The translations under genes and the position numbers were made by a program. Below, piece after piece: positions 15,516 through 23,349 of a stretch of 45,957 nt of DNA; the stretch's first letter is position 1; every line of letters starts with the position of its first letter. The notes beneath the pieces are model-generated. The model worked only from the letters and a program-made list of their open reading frames with translations, was not told the origin of the DNA and searched no databases. Source of the stretch: RGIG8748 sp045606045 (GTDB lineage: Bacteria > Bacillota > Clostridia > UMGS1810); the NCBI GenBank assembly GCA_045606045.1, contig JAZURE010000045.1, positions 1 through 45,957 on the forward strand, read 5' to 3'.

Positions 15516-15887
15516 TTACTGTAATTCAACAGTTGCGCCAGCTTCTTCAAGCTCAGCCTTGAGCTTTTCAGCTTCTTCCTTGGGCATACCTTCTTTGATT
15601 GTGCTGGGAGCACCATCAACTAAGTCCTTAGCTTCCTTAAGACCGAGGCCTGCAGCATCCTTAACAACCTTAACAACCTTGAGCTTAGATGCACCTGCAT
15701 CCTTAAGAACAACGTTGAAGTCTGTCTTTTCTTCAGCAGCAGCACCTGCAGCAGCTCCGCCTGCAACTACAGCAACGGGAGCAGCAGCGCTTACGCCAAA
15801 TTCTTCTTCCATCTTCTTAACTAATTCTGCAACTTCTAATAACTTTAATTCTTTGATATCAGCAATGATCTGTTCGATACTAGCCAT
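15516..15887 (-). CDS. rplL: 50S ribosomal protein L7/L12
   Basis: The 123-residue protein has the typical three-part plan. An N-terminal dimerisation helix (IADIKELKLLEVAELVKKME) is followed by an alanine-rich hinge at about 35-52 and a C-terminal domain (KVVKDAAGLGLKEAKDLVD). Dimers of this protein form the mobile ribosome stalk that recruits translation GTPases. AGGAGG precedes the ATG. It follows rplJ after 96 bases in the standard order, so both are controlled by the L10 leader. Confidence 0.98.
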   Translation of the reverse strand: MASIEQIIADIKELKLLEVAELVKKMEEEFGVSAAAPVAVVAGGAAAGAAAEEKTDFNVVLKDAGASKLKVVKVVKDAAGLGLKEAKDLVDGAPSTIKEGMPKEEAEKLKAELEEAGATVELQ

Positions 15888-15983
15888 TTCTTTTTACCTC
15901 CTATAAGTAAATTATAATAGATTTTAAATTTGGATTTGGTACTTAAAGTACCTTGTTAATTATTCTGCTTCGGGAGCAGCTTC

Positions 15984-16616
15984 TTATGCTGCAGGAGCTT
16001 CTTCCTCTGCGGGAGCAGCTTCCTCAGCTGCGGGTGCTTCTTCTGCTGCGGGAGCTTCCTCTACGGGAGCTTCTTCCTCTGCAGGAGCAGCTTCTTCCTT
16101 AGCTATGTTAATTTCAGCGGGTTCTACGCCGTTATCAACGAGAGCCTGTAAGGTTCTAACCAAATCAGAGATGGGAGCATTAAGACTTCCCATAATCTTA
16201 GCAATAAGAGTATCTCTGGAAGGTGTGTTTGCAAGAGTCTTAACTTCTTCTAAGGAAATCACGTTTCCATCGAGGAAACCTGCCTTAATCTGAAGACATT
16301 CATTTTCTTTTGCAAAATCTGCAATAACCTTTGCAGGAGCAACGGGGTCCTCTGTGCTTATAGCAAGAGATGTGGGTCCGTTTAACTGCTCGTCGAGTCC
16401 GTCAAGACCAACTTCCTTTGCAGCGAATCTTGTAAGGGTGTTTTTAACAACCTTGTATTCTACACCGGCTTCTCTTAATTTTCTTCTTAAGTTGGTGTCC
16501 TGTTCAACAGTAAGACCTCTGTAATCTACGAGTACACCTGCCTGAGCAGACTTTAATGTTTCAACAAGTTCAGCTACGATCTGCTTTTTCTGTTCCAATA
16601 CATTTGCGCTTGGCAT
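15984..16616 (-). CDS. rplJ: 50S ribosomal protein L10 with acidic Ala/Glu/Pro tail
   Basis: The start at 16616 is chosen because AGGAGG lies just upstream; a longer frame to 16658 has no such support. L10 anchors the L7/L12 dimers to 23S rRNA and, free in the cell, binds its own leader RNA to limit synthesis. Residues 1-172 match the family, including VLVDYRGLTV and YKVVKNTLTRFA. The protein is 210 residues, compared with about 165-175 usually. The extra residues 173-210 are a repeat-like tail of E, A and P with no positive charge after K173. The tail lies beyond the helix that binds L7/L12. Confidence 0.97.
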   Translation of the reverse strand: MPSANVLEQKKQIVAELVETLKSAQAGVLVDYRGLTVEQDTNLRRKLREAGVEYKVVKNTLTRFAAKEVGLDGLDEQLNGPTSLAISTEDPVAPAKVIADFAKENECLQIKAGFLDGNVISLEEVKTLANTPSRDTLIAKIMGSLNAPISDLVRTLQALVDNGVEPAEINIAKEEAAPAEEEAPVEEAPAAEEAPAAEEAAPAEEEAPAA

Positions 16617-16665
16617 ATTTTCACCTCCTATAAACAGTACAGTGTTATATAAACACAATAATCAA

Positions 16666-16770
16666 TAAAAAAGGTTCCTCACAGACATGAGGAACCTAAA
16701 ATAACTAAACTTTAGAATTATTCCTCGGCAGGATTTATGCCAAAAGCACCTGCTGTCTGCGGACACTTAA
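16666..16770 (-). ncRNA. L10 leader (ribosomal protein autoregulatory RNA)
   Basis: On the minus strand the 5' UTR of rplJ contains the L10-leader core, GCAGGTGCTTTTGGCATAAA followed by TCCTGCCGAGGAAT. An attenuator hairpin follows: AGGTTCCTC and GAGGAACCT (arms 16689-16697 and 16672-16680), ending in a run of T. In Firmicutes, L10-L12 binding to this RNA favours termination before rplJ. Confidence 0.9.
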
Positions 16771-16772
16771 TT

Positions 16773-16801
16773 ATATTAACACATTCTATAGAATTTGTCA
16801 A
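16773..16801 (-). promoter_or_regulatory. Promoter of the rplJL transcript
   Basis: On the minus strand, TTGACA (complement of 16796-16801) is 17 bases from TAATAT (complement of 16773-16778). Transcription would begin at the start of the L10 leader. Confidence 0.75.
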
Positions 16802-16810
16802 GCTTTTTTA

Positions 16811-17506
16811 TTAGTTGCCAAACTTAGATGTGTTGAGCTTAACGCCGGGGCCCATTGTGGATGTAACGGCGATGCTCTTTAAATACTGACCCTTTGCAGC
16901 AGCAGGCTTAGCCTTAACTATAGCTGCAACAAGAGTTTCGAAGTTTTCGGTGAGCTTTTCTACACCGAAAGAGCTCTTGCCGATGGGGCAGTGAATGATG
17001 TTGGACTTATCAAGTCTGTACTCAATCTTACCGGCTTTGATATCTTCTACAGCCTTAGTAACATCGGGTGTTACAGTACCTGCTTTGGGGTTAGGCATTA
17101 AGCCCTTAGGTCCTAATACTCTACCTATCTTACCAACAACGCCCATCATGTCGGGTGTAGCTACAACTACATCGAATTCAAACCAGTTTTCGCTCTGAAT
17201 CTTTGTAACGAGCTCGTCGCCGCCTGCATAATCTGCACCAGCATCGAGAGCCTTCTGTACATTGTCGCCCTTAGCGAAAACAAGTACTCTTACTTTCTTA
17301 CCTGTGCCGTGAGGGAGTACAACCGCGCCTCTAACCTGCTGATCAGCATGTCTTGAGTCAACACCGAGTCTGAAATGAGCTTCTACTGTTTCGTCAAACT
17401 TTGCCTTAGAGGTCTTTATAACGAGGTCAAATGCCTCCTGCACATCATATGCCTTACCTGTTTCTATAAGCTTGGCACTTTCTAAATATTTTTTACCTTT
17501 ACGCAC
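16811..17506 (-). CDS. rplA: 50S ribosomal protein L1
   Basis: The 231-residue protein has the normal length and motifs of L1, including the conserved GPKGLMPNPKAGTV loop and the closing segment STMGPGVKLN. L1 forms the L1 stalk that moves deacylated tRNA out of the ribosome. In many bacteria it also represses its own operon by binding an mRNA copy of its rRNA site. Translation starts at a GTG with AAGGAGGA upstream. Two candidate L1-binding hairpins lie before rplK and before this gene. It ends upstream of the separate rplJL promoter. Confidence 0.98.
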   Translation of the reverse strand: MRKGKKYLESAKLIETGKAYDVQEAFDLVIKTSKAKFDETVEAHFRLGVDSRHADQQVRGAVVLPHGTGKKVRVLVFAKGDNVQKALDAGADYAGGDELVTKIQSENWFEFDVVVATPDMMGVVGKIGRVLGPKGLMPNPKAGTVTPDVTKAVEDIKAGKIEYRLDKSNIIHCPIGKSSFGVEKLTENFETLVAAIVKAKPAAAKGQYLKSIAVTSTMGPGVKLNTSKFGN

Positions 17507-17523
17507 TTTACTTTCCTCCTTAT

Positions 17524-17553
17524 GTGGTCAATCGGAAACTTAATTCCTCCCAC
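17524..17553 (-). promoter_or_regulatory. Putative L1-binding hairpin before rplA
   Basis: The mRNA reads GUGG, GA, then the inner stem GGAA/UUCC, then GAUUGA and CCAC: an outer four-base stem, an asymmetric GA/GAU loop and an inner stem. It shares GTGGGAGGA, TTCCGATT and ACCACAT with the hairpin before rplK. Confidence 0.55.
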
Positions 17554-17566
17554 TTACTTAAACAAA

Positions 17567-17992
17567 TTAGTCCTCTACTACGATACCCATGCTTCTTGCG
17601 GTACCTGCGATCATGCTCATAGCTGCTTCAACGCTTGCTGCGTTAAGGTCGGGCATTTTCTGCTCGGCTATAGCTCTTAAAGCATCCTTGCCTATAGTAG
17701 CAACCTTTGTCTTGTTCGGAACACCCGAACCGCTGTTAATTTTGCAAGCCTTCTTTAAAAGAACTGCTGCAGGGGGAGTCTTGGTGATAAATGTAAAAGA
17801 TCTGTCCTGGTATACTGTAATAACTACAGGGATTACAAGACCTGCATCCTTTGCGGTTTTTTCGTTAAACTCCTTACAGAACTGCATGATATTAACACCA
17901 TGCTGACCTAATGCAGGACCTACCGGGGGAGCCGGATTAGCCTTGCCTGCTTCAATCTGAAGCTTGATAAAACCTGTTACTTTCTGTGCCAT
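17567..17992 (-). CDS. rplK: 50S ribosomal protein L11
   Basis: The 141-residue protein is standard L11. An N-terminal domain (KLQIEAGKANPAPPVGPALG) holds the conserved proline-rich turn, and a C-terminal domain binds the GTPase-associated region of 23S rRNA (NAASVEAAMSMIAGTARSMG). It supports factor-dependent GTP hydrolysis and stringent-response sensing by RelA-type enzymes. AAGGAGG precedes the ATG. It lies between nusG and rplA in the usual order. Confidence 0.98.
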   Translation of the reverse strand: MAQKVTGFIKLQIEAGKANPAPPVGPALGQHGVNIMQFCKEFNEKTAKDAGLVIPVVITVYQDRSFTFITKTPPAAVLLKKACKINSGSGVPNKTKVATIGKDALRAIAEQKMPDLNAASVEAAMSMIAGTARSMGIVVED

Positions 17993-18016
17993 TTAGCACA
18001 CCTCCTTAAAAACAAT

Positions 18017-18054
18017 GTGGTAATAAATCGGAATGCGTTTTCGCATCCTCCCAC
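18017..18054 (-). promoter_or_regulatory. Putative L1-binding hairpin before rplK
   Basis: The mRNA carries an outer stem GUGG/CCAC and an inner stem GGAUGCG/CGCAUUCC with an AAAA loop. Between the stems are GA on one side and GAUUUAUUA on the other. This asymmetric layout resembles known L1 mRNA sites that mimic the rRNA site, and it matches the hairpin at 17524. Confidence 0.6.
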
Positions 18055-18147
18055 TCCAACAAACCTGCGCTTGTCCACAGCGCAAAACGCACCGTGCGGA
18101 TTTTAAAAAAATCCGGGATATAATATCGGCTTAGCCGCTATTAACAA

Positions 18148-18681
18148 TTATAATGATTCTACACCCGATATATCAAGCTCAAGAGGAGTCTTTCTGCCAA
18201 ACATAACTACGCTGACATTTACTTTCTTGGCTTTGGTATCGATAGAATCCACTATGCCAATCTGATTTGCAAAGGCACCCGAGATAATTCTTACATTGTC
18301 GCCTACTGCATAGTCGACACTTACCTCTCTTACCTCTACGCCCAGAGACTCAACCTCCTGCTCTGTAAGCGGAACCGGCTTGGAAGCAGGTCCTACAAAG
18401 CCTGTAACTCCTGTGGTATTACGAACGATGTACCATGTATCATCGGTCATAACCATTTTTATAAGTACATAACCGGGGAAAATCTTTCTTGTTACGACTT
18501 TCTTTTCGTCGCCCTTGGTTTCCACTACATCCTCGGTGGGAACTCTTATATCTACTATAAGCTCTTCGAGGTTACGGTTTTCTATAGCTTTTTCGAGATT
18601 GGTCTTAACCTTGTTTTCATACCCGGAATAAGTATGAACAACATACCATTTGGCATTTCTGTTCGACTTTAATGTGCCCAT
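18148..18681 (-). CDS. nusG: Transcription termination/antitermination factor NusG
   Basis: The 177-residue protein has the NGN domain at the N-terminus (WYVVHTYSGYENKVKTNLE) with the FPGYVLIKM core, and a C-terminal KOW domain (YAVGDNVRIISGAFANQIG). NusG rides on RNA polymerase, affects pausing and couples transcription to translation or Rho. AAAAAGGAGG is upstream of the ATG. The order secE-nusG-rplK is universal in bacteria, and nothing unusual is seen here. Confidence 0.98.
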   Translation of the reverse strand: MGTLKSNRNAKWYVVHTYSGYENKVKTNLEKAIENRNLEELIVDIRVPTEDVVETKGDEKKVVTRKIFPGYVLIKMVMTDDTWYIVRNTTGVTGFVGPASKPVPLTEQEVESLGVEVREVSVDYAVGDNVRIISGAFANQIGIVDSIDTKAKKVNVSVVMFGRKTPLELDISGVESL

Positions 18682-18768
18682 ATTCCGGCCTCCTTTTTAA
18701 GCATACAGATACACCGGCAAGCAAAATAATACCTGCCGATACAAATGCGGGCTGTGTGTGCCCTTTAA

Positions 18769-18981
18769 TTATCTGCCAAGCAATAACTTGAAGAATCCAA
18801 ACTGGAATATTGTATCAAATATTGCAATTACGATACCTATAAGTACAACTACAGCAATAACAATTAAAGTGTTGTTAACAAGTTGCTTTCTGGATGGCCA
18901 AACTACTTTCTTCATTTCGGACTTAACCTCTTTGAAGAATTTGACTATTTTGTTCTGCTTCTTTACATTTGCTTCTGCCAC
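18769..18981 (-). CDS. secE: Preprotein translocase subunit SecE
   Basis: This 70-residue protein has a short amphipathic segment (FFKEVKSEMKKVVWPSRKQL) followed by one transmembrane helix (TLIVIAVVVLIGIVIAIFDT). This is the minimal Gram-positive SecE that clamps the SecY channel. The conserved VVWPSR motif is present at about 27-32. It begins at GTG with GAGGTG upstream and lies between rpmG and nusG. Confidence 0.96.
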   Translation of the reverse strand: MAEANVKKQNKIVKFFKEVKSEMKKVVWPSRKQLVNNTLIVIAVVVLIGIVIAIFDTIFQFGFFKLLLGR

Positions 18982-19049
18982 AACGCTTCACCTCTTTAAA
19001 TAAAATAAACCAAAGTCCCGCAAGATAGCGGGCACAGACACCAAAGAAA

Positions 19050-19199
19050 TTATTTTGTTTCCTTGTGCATGGTGTGCTGTCTGCAGAAACGGCAGTACTT
19101 CTTCATCTCGAGTCTGTCGGGATCGTTCTTCTTGTTCTTTATTGTGTTGTAGTTTCTCTGCTTGCACTCACTGCATGCTAAAGTGATTTTTACTCTCAT
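19050..19199 (-). CDS. rpmG: 50S ribosomal protein L33 (zinc-binding form)
   Basis: Only the last 49 residues of the long frame are real. The ATG at 19199 follows GGGAGGTG and begins MRVKITLACSECK. Two cysteine pairs (C-x2-C in ACSEC and in CRFCRQH) identify the zinc-containing form of L33, as opposed to the cysteine-free form made under zinc limitation. It is the first gene of the rpmG-secE-nusG-rplK-rplA run. Confidence 0.97.
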   Translation of the reverse strand: MRVKITLACSECKQRNYNTIKNKKNDPDRLEMKKYCRFCRQHTMHKETK

Positions 19200-19316
19200 C
19201 TTGGAGCACCTCCCAATGTAAATTCGTGCTTTGTCTAAGATTGCTTTATTATATGTATGAAAAATTAACGATAAATTTTTGCACACAAAAAAAAGACCTT
19301 TTTATCAGCACTCAAT

Positions 19317-19345
19317 ACTATAACATATACAAAATCAAAAGTCAA
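19317..19345 (-). promoter_or_regulatory. Promoter of the rpmG-secE-nusG-rplK-rplA operon
   Basis: On the minus strand TTGACT (complement of 19340-19345) is 17 bases from TATAGT (complement of 19317-19322), giving an untranslated leader of about 110 bases before rpmG. Confidence 0.75.
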
Positions 19346-19367
19346 GCAATTTTTTCAAATTTGTTAA

Positions 19368-20441
19368 TTATTTAAAGCTCACATTTTCGATACCTGTATA
19401 ATCCGAGCTTCTGCCTACTATCTTCTTTACAAGGCGTTTGTAGTCACTCTTATCTGCTATCTTCGGGCGATAATCGTTTCTTCCTTTTGACGAGGAAATA
19501 CTGCATGGAATTACACACACCTCTTCCTCATCGGTGAGAATGCCTTTTTTAAATGTAAATGTTTGTTTAAATATCATGGTATCTTTATCGTCGGGGCTCT
19601 TGTTTCCGCCAAAGCAGAAATTGCCCAGACTGTATACTATGTATTTGCCCTTGTAGTTTTCTATGCCCTGCAAAACATGGGGATGATGCCCTATAACAAG
19701 GTCTGCACCGCTGTCTATGGCGCTGTGAGCGAGAGCAATCTGGCCTTTATTTGCCTTGATGGCTTTTTCGGCACCCCAATGGAATGACGCTATTATGATA
19801 TCAGGCTCCATGGACTTTAGTTTTTCCAAGTTTTTAGAAAATTCTGCCCTTTGCAAAGAGTTAAGTGCACTTGTTCCTATAAGACCGACCTTTATCCCCT
19901 TTATATCCACCACCCGTACATCGTCTGCACCAAAGGGGGTAATTCCGTTTTTTGATAATGTATCCTTAGTATCTTTATATGCCGTCTTTCCGTAGTCCAT
20001 GGCGTGATTGTTTGCAAGATTTGCAGCCTCCACCGAGGACATAGAAAGAATTTTTACATATTCGCTCTTTCCTCGAAATGCGTATTTCTTGTCCGCCTTG
20101 TCTCCTCTTTCGGAAAGAGGCCCCTCCAGATTTACTATGGTAAGGTCGTCACTCTCGAAATACTCCTTAACTCCCGAAAGAAAATACGAATAGTCTCCAC
20201 CCCTTGCGCTAAATTCACTATCAAAGCTTCCGCCGGCGCCAAAGCTCACATCCGAGCCAAGCGTACAGTCGCCTACCACCGATACGGTAATCCTGACAGT
20301 GTCTTTATCGGCTGCATTCGTCGAATTGGCAAGAGTCCCTTTGTCTCTTGAAGTGACATTGGACACAATTATATAAGATGTAGAAAATGACGCAAAAAAT
20401 ATTGCAGCAGCGAGAACTGCAAATATAATTACCTTTTTCAT
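19368..20441 (-). CDS. CapA-family (PgsA/CapA) metallophosphatase-like protein
   Basis: The 357-residue protein begins with a membrane anchor or signal (about 4-28). It then shows the CapA family motifs in order: VGDCTLGSDV, VNLEGPLS, ANNHAMDYG, SFHWGAE, GHHPHVLQGIE and SLGNFCFGG. These residues place it in the metallophosphatase-like CapA fold, named after capsule poly-gamma-glutamate proteins. Many members lack any capsule operon, as here, and have unknown substrates at the cell surface. Its ATG overlaps the stop codon of the NUDIX gene (ATGA), so the two are translated together. Confidence 0.88.
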   Translation of the reverse strand: MKKVIIFAVLAAAIFFASFSTSYIIVSNVTSRDKGTLANSTNAADKDTVRITVSVVGDCTLGSDVSFGAGGSFDSEFSARGGDYSYFLSGVKEYFESDDLTIVNLEGPLSERGDKADKKYAFRGKSEYVKILSMSSVEAANLANNHAMDYGKTAYKDTKDTLSKNGITPFGADDVRVVDIKGIKVGLIGTSALNSLQRAEFSKNLEKLKSMEPDIIIASFHWGAEKAIKANKGQIALAHSAIDSGADLVIGHHPHVLQGIENYKGKYIVYSLGNFCFGGNKSPDDKDTMIFKQTFTFKKGILTDEEEVCVIPCSISSSKGRNDYRPKIADKSDYKRLVKKIVGRSSDYTGIENVSFK

Positions 20442-20908
20442 TTAATTATCTCCGTTCCGTTTAAAAAAGCCCCGACAAGACTGTCTCCCTCATACACAAG
20501 TTTGAGTGAGAAAAAAGGCTCCTCTTCCCGAAGAAGCTTAAGAAACACCTTGTCGCCCTCCCATAGATTAAGAGAGTCTATGTCTGACTTATTTATCCAC
20601 ATAAGAGTACCCTCATTGCAAGGGGTGAAATACTCACTGTCCGCCTTGGCAGTAAAGAGGTGCATATATTCACCCTCGCTTTTGTCGGGCACAAAGGTTA
20701 CTATGCCACGGTATCTCCAACTTTTAAGTTGGAGACCCGTTTCCTCATATACCTCACGGAGCATACACTCCTCGGGGCTTTCGGCCTCTTCGAACTTACC
20801 TCCGAGCCCAATCCACTTGCCCTCGTTTATATCATTCTTTTTCTTGTTGCGAAGAAGCATAAGCACCTTGTCGCCATATTCTATATAGCAAAGCGATGTG
20901 TTTAACAT
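20438..20908 (-). CDS. NUDIX hydrolase (MutT/8-oxo-dGTPase-like)
   Basis: The 156-residue protein contains a complete NUDIX box at residues 37-59: G37, E43, REVYEE (51-56), G58 and L59. This box binds the metal that activates attack on a nucleoside diphosphate linkage. The closeness to MutT-type 8-oxo-dGTPases (IGLGGKFE before the box, then WINKSDIDSLNLWEGD) suggests nucleotide-pool cleaning, but related enzymes use other substrates. GGAG precedes the ATG. The stop overlaps the CapA-like start, although the two functions show no clear connection. Confidence 0.9.
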   Translation of the reverse strand: MLNTSLCYIEYGDKVLMLLRNKKKNDINEGKWIGLGGKFEEAESPEECMLREVYEETGLQLKSWRYRGIVTFVPDKSEGEYMHLFTAKADSEYFTPCNEGTLMWINKSDIDSLNLWEGDKVFLKLLREEEPFFSLKLVYEGDSLVGAFLNGTEIIK

Positions 20909-20923
20909 ATCATATCTCCTCTT

Positions 20924-21799
20924 TTAATTCTTGATAGTGTTTGAAAAGACATCCGCAACCTCGCTTATGATAATATATGCTTTTGAGTCAATCTCATGAA
21001 CAATGTGGCGCATCCCGACAACCTGATATCTGTTCACCACAAAGTAAATCATAGACTTTTTCTCTTTTGAGTAACCGCCCTTTGCTTCCAGTAATGTCAG
21101 ACCGCTTGAAAATGTTTCACTTAAAACTCTGCAAACTTCTTCCGCATGGTCGGTTATAATGATTGCACATTTTGCACGATCAAAGCCCTCTACTATAAAG
21201 TCGATGGTTTTTAGTGCCGCCCCGTAGGTCACGATGGAATACAACGGTAGTATCCAGCTTTTTAAAATGATTCCGCATATAACATATAATGTGACATTAT
21301 ACACCATTACAAATGTACCTACTGTAATGCCAAGTCTCTTTGAAAATATGACCGCCATAACCTCGATACCGTCCATAGCACCGCCAAATCGAATTGCAAG
21401 ACCGCTTCCGATACCCGATATTACACCGCCAAACAGTGCGCAAAGAAGTAAATCCGTACCCGCAAGCGGCGAAGCAATACTGACATCGATAGGGAAAACA
21501 TCGGTAATAAGCCACGCAAAAAGTGAATAAATTGCAACAGTATAAGTTGCATATACCGTAAAAAGCCACCCTTGTTTTTTGAGCCCGAATAAGAACAGCG
21601 GAATATTCAGTATCAGGAGGAAAACAGACAGAGTAAGATACTCGGGTGTTATCTGCTCTAAAAGCATTGATGTTCCCGATATGCCGCTGTCATACAGCTT
21701 GACAGGTGTTAAAAATATAGTTATACCGAAAGCATTTACCATTCCCGCAATGGTAAGCATGAATATTTTACAAAAATTTATATTTTTTAGTTCTTTCAC
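20924..21799 (-). CDS. YitT-family membrane protein (DUF161/DUF2179)
   Basis: The start is taken as GTG at 21799 because GGAGG lies seven bases upstream, giving 291 residues starting VKELKNINFCKIF. Five or six transmembrane helices fill residues 8-190, with the family motif NIPLFLFG and the glycine-rich loop GVISGIGSGLAIRFGGAMDG. A cytoplasmic DUF2179 domain follows (from about 205, with TLLEAKGGYSKEKKSMIY). The family is widespread in Firmicutes and its transported substrate, if any, is unknown. It lies 15 bases upstream of the NUDIX gene, so the three genes probably form one transcript. Confidence 0.9.
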   Translation of the reverse strand: MKELKNINFCKIFMLTIAGMVNAFGITIFLTPVKLYDSGISGTSMLLEQITPEYLTLSVFLLILNIPLFLFGLKKQGWLFTVYATYTVAIYSLFAWLITDVFPIDVSIASPLAGTDLLLCALFGGVISGIGSGLAIRFGGAMDGIEVMAVIFSKRLGITVGTFVMVYNVTLYVICGIILKSWILPLYSIVTYGAALKTIDFIVEGFDRAKCAIIITDHAEEVCRVLSETFSSGLTLLEAKGGYSKEKKSMIYFVVNRYQVVGMRHIVHEIDSKAYIIISEVADVFSNTIKN

Positions 21800-21925
21800 T
21801 TGAGTTCCTCCGCATTTTCTTACTATCATATCAGCACCCGCTTTTCATAGAGGTCTCGAAAACAACCACCGCCATTTCTCTTGATATGAACAGTATTGTA
21901 TCACTAAAAACATATCATGTCAAAT

Positions 21926-21966
21926 AAACCAGGGCAATTTCACTCGGGGTGGAATTGCCCTGGTTT
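21926..21966. terminator. Strong hairpin upstream of the YitT gene
   Basis: AAACCAGGGCAATT and AATTGCCCTGGTTT form a 14-base perfect stem with T-rich sequence on both sides. No gene ends directly before it. It may end an antisense or read-through transcript. The rest of 21967-22110 shows nothing I can assign. Confidence 0.6.
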
Positions 21967-22143
21967 AATATTATACTTTTTAAAAAGATACCGAAAAAAC
22001 GGAGACCCTAACTGACCTATAACACACAACCATAAAAATTTCAAACATATTACAAAGTGTTTAAAAATATTGCACATTCGTGTTGAAAATTGTTTATTTT
22101 CGCAATTGTTATGTAAATTGATTTTTGTATAGTAAGATTAAAT

Positions 22144-22269
22144 ATGCAGTCTCGCGATGCAACTACAGACAAAAAAATAGAAGATGACTTGCTGCGCCTT
22201 ATGAAAGACAATAACAGCATGATAAAAGCCGAAGCCAAAAAACTGTATGATAAATTTTTTAATAATTAA
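22144..22269 (+). CDS. Small unknown protein or sRNA (41 residues)
   Basis: An ORF starting ATG 22144 encodes a charged, helical 41-residue peptide (IEDDLLRLMKDNNSM, then IKAEAKKLYDKF). It ends just before a good terminator. A plausible promoter, TTGTTA (22106-22111), 16 bases, TATAGT (22128-22133), would start RNA at about 22140. The message would then be nearly leaderless and lack a ribosome site. The alternative is a small RNA of about 165 nucleotides. I do not recognise the peptide. It points toward the GGGtGRT operon. Confidence 0.4.
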   Translation: MQSRDATTDKKIEDDLLRLMKDNNSMIKAEAKKLYDKFFNN

Positions 22270-22306
22270 AAACCGTCTATCCTTCACAAAGATAGGCGGT
22301 TTTTTG
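22269..22306. terminator. Bidirectional terminator between the small ORF and the GGGtGRT gene
   Basis: AACCGTCTATC and GATAGGCGGTT form an 11-base stem (one G-U pair) with A runs on one side and T runs on the other, so it can stop transcription from both converging directions. Confidence 0.8.
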
Positions 22307-22326
22307 GGTTATTAAGTTTTAAACCT

Positions 22327-23328
22327 TTACTTATTCATACATTCCTGTACTGCAACAGCAACAGCAACAGTCATACCAACCATTGGGTTGTTACCTGCGC
22401 CGATAAGTCCCATCATTTCAACATGGGCGGGAACAGACGAGGAGCCTGCAAACTGTGCATCGGAGTGCATTCTTCCTAATGTATCTGTCATACCGTAGGA
22501 AGCGGGGCCTGCTGCCATGTTATCGGGGTGGAGAGTTCTTCCTGTGCCGCCGCCCGAAGCAACGGAGAAGTATTTCTTGCCCTGTGCTACACATTCCTTC
22601 TTGTATGTACCTGCAACGGGGTGCTGGAATCTTGTGGGGTTGGTGGAGTGACCTGTGATGGAAACATCTACGCCCTCTAAGTGCATTATAGCAACGCCTT
22701 CTCTAACATCATCGGAGCCGTAGCAACGTACCTTTGCTCTTTCACCATCGGAGTATGCCTTTTCCTTAACAACCTTAACTTCACCTGTAGCGTAGTCAAA
22801 CTGTGTCTGAACATATGTAAAGCCGTTAATTCTGGAGATAATCTGTGCTGCATCCTTACCAAGACCGTTAAGAATAACTCTTAAGGGTTCTTTTCTTACC
22901 TTATTGGCACTCTTTGCTATACCTATAGCACCCTCTGCAGCAGCAAAGGACTCGTGACCTGCAAGGAATGCAAAGCACTTTGTTTCTTCTCTAAGAAGCA
23001 TTGCGCCGAGGTTACCGTGACCTAAGCCAACTTTTCTGTCGTCAGCAACGGAGCCGTCTATACAGAATGCCTGAAGACCTTCTCCGATAACTTCTGCAGC
23101 GTCTGCAGCAGTCTTGCAACCCTTCTTGATAGCGAGAGCTGCGCCTACAACATATGCCCACGCAGCATTTTCAAAACAGATAGGCTGAATGTCCTTAACG
23201 ATTGTATAGGGGTCTATACCCTTGTCATCGCAGATTTTCTTAGCTTCCTCTATGGAAGCAATGCCGTTGGCATTTAAAACAGCATTTATATTGTTAATTC
23301 TTCTTTCATAACTTTCAAATAAAGCCAT
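22327..23328 (-). CDS. GGGtGRT protein
   Basis: The 333-residue protein contains the eponymous motif SGGGTGRT (about residues 256-263) and is rich in glycine and alanine toward the C-terminus. The family is defined only by this motif and by its constant position beside a NifU-like iron-sulfur scaffold gene, which is seen here 21 bases upstream. The biochemical role is not established. The pairing suggests Fe-S cluster assembly or delivery in anaerobes. GGAGG precedes the ATG. A strong terminator ends the two-gene operon. Confidence 0.9.
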   Translation of the reverse strand: MALFESYERRINNINAVLNANGIASIEEAKKICDDKGIDPYTIVKDIQPICFENAAWAYVVGAALAIKKGCKTAADAAEVIGEGLQAFCIDGSVADDRKVGLGHGNLGAMLLREETKCFAFLAGHESFAAAEGAIGIAKSANKVRKEPLRVILNGLGKDAAQIISRINGFTYVQTQFDYATGEVKVVKEKAYSDGERAKVRCYGSDDVREGVAIMHLEGVDVSITGHSTNPTRFQHPVAGTYKKECVAQGKKYFSVASGGGTGRTLHPDNMAAGPASYGMTDTLGRMHSDAQFAGSSSVPAHVEMMGLIGAGNNPMVGMTVAVAVAVQECMNK

Positions 23329-23349
23329 TGTACTAACCTCCCTAATGAA

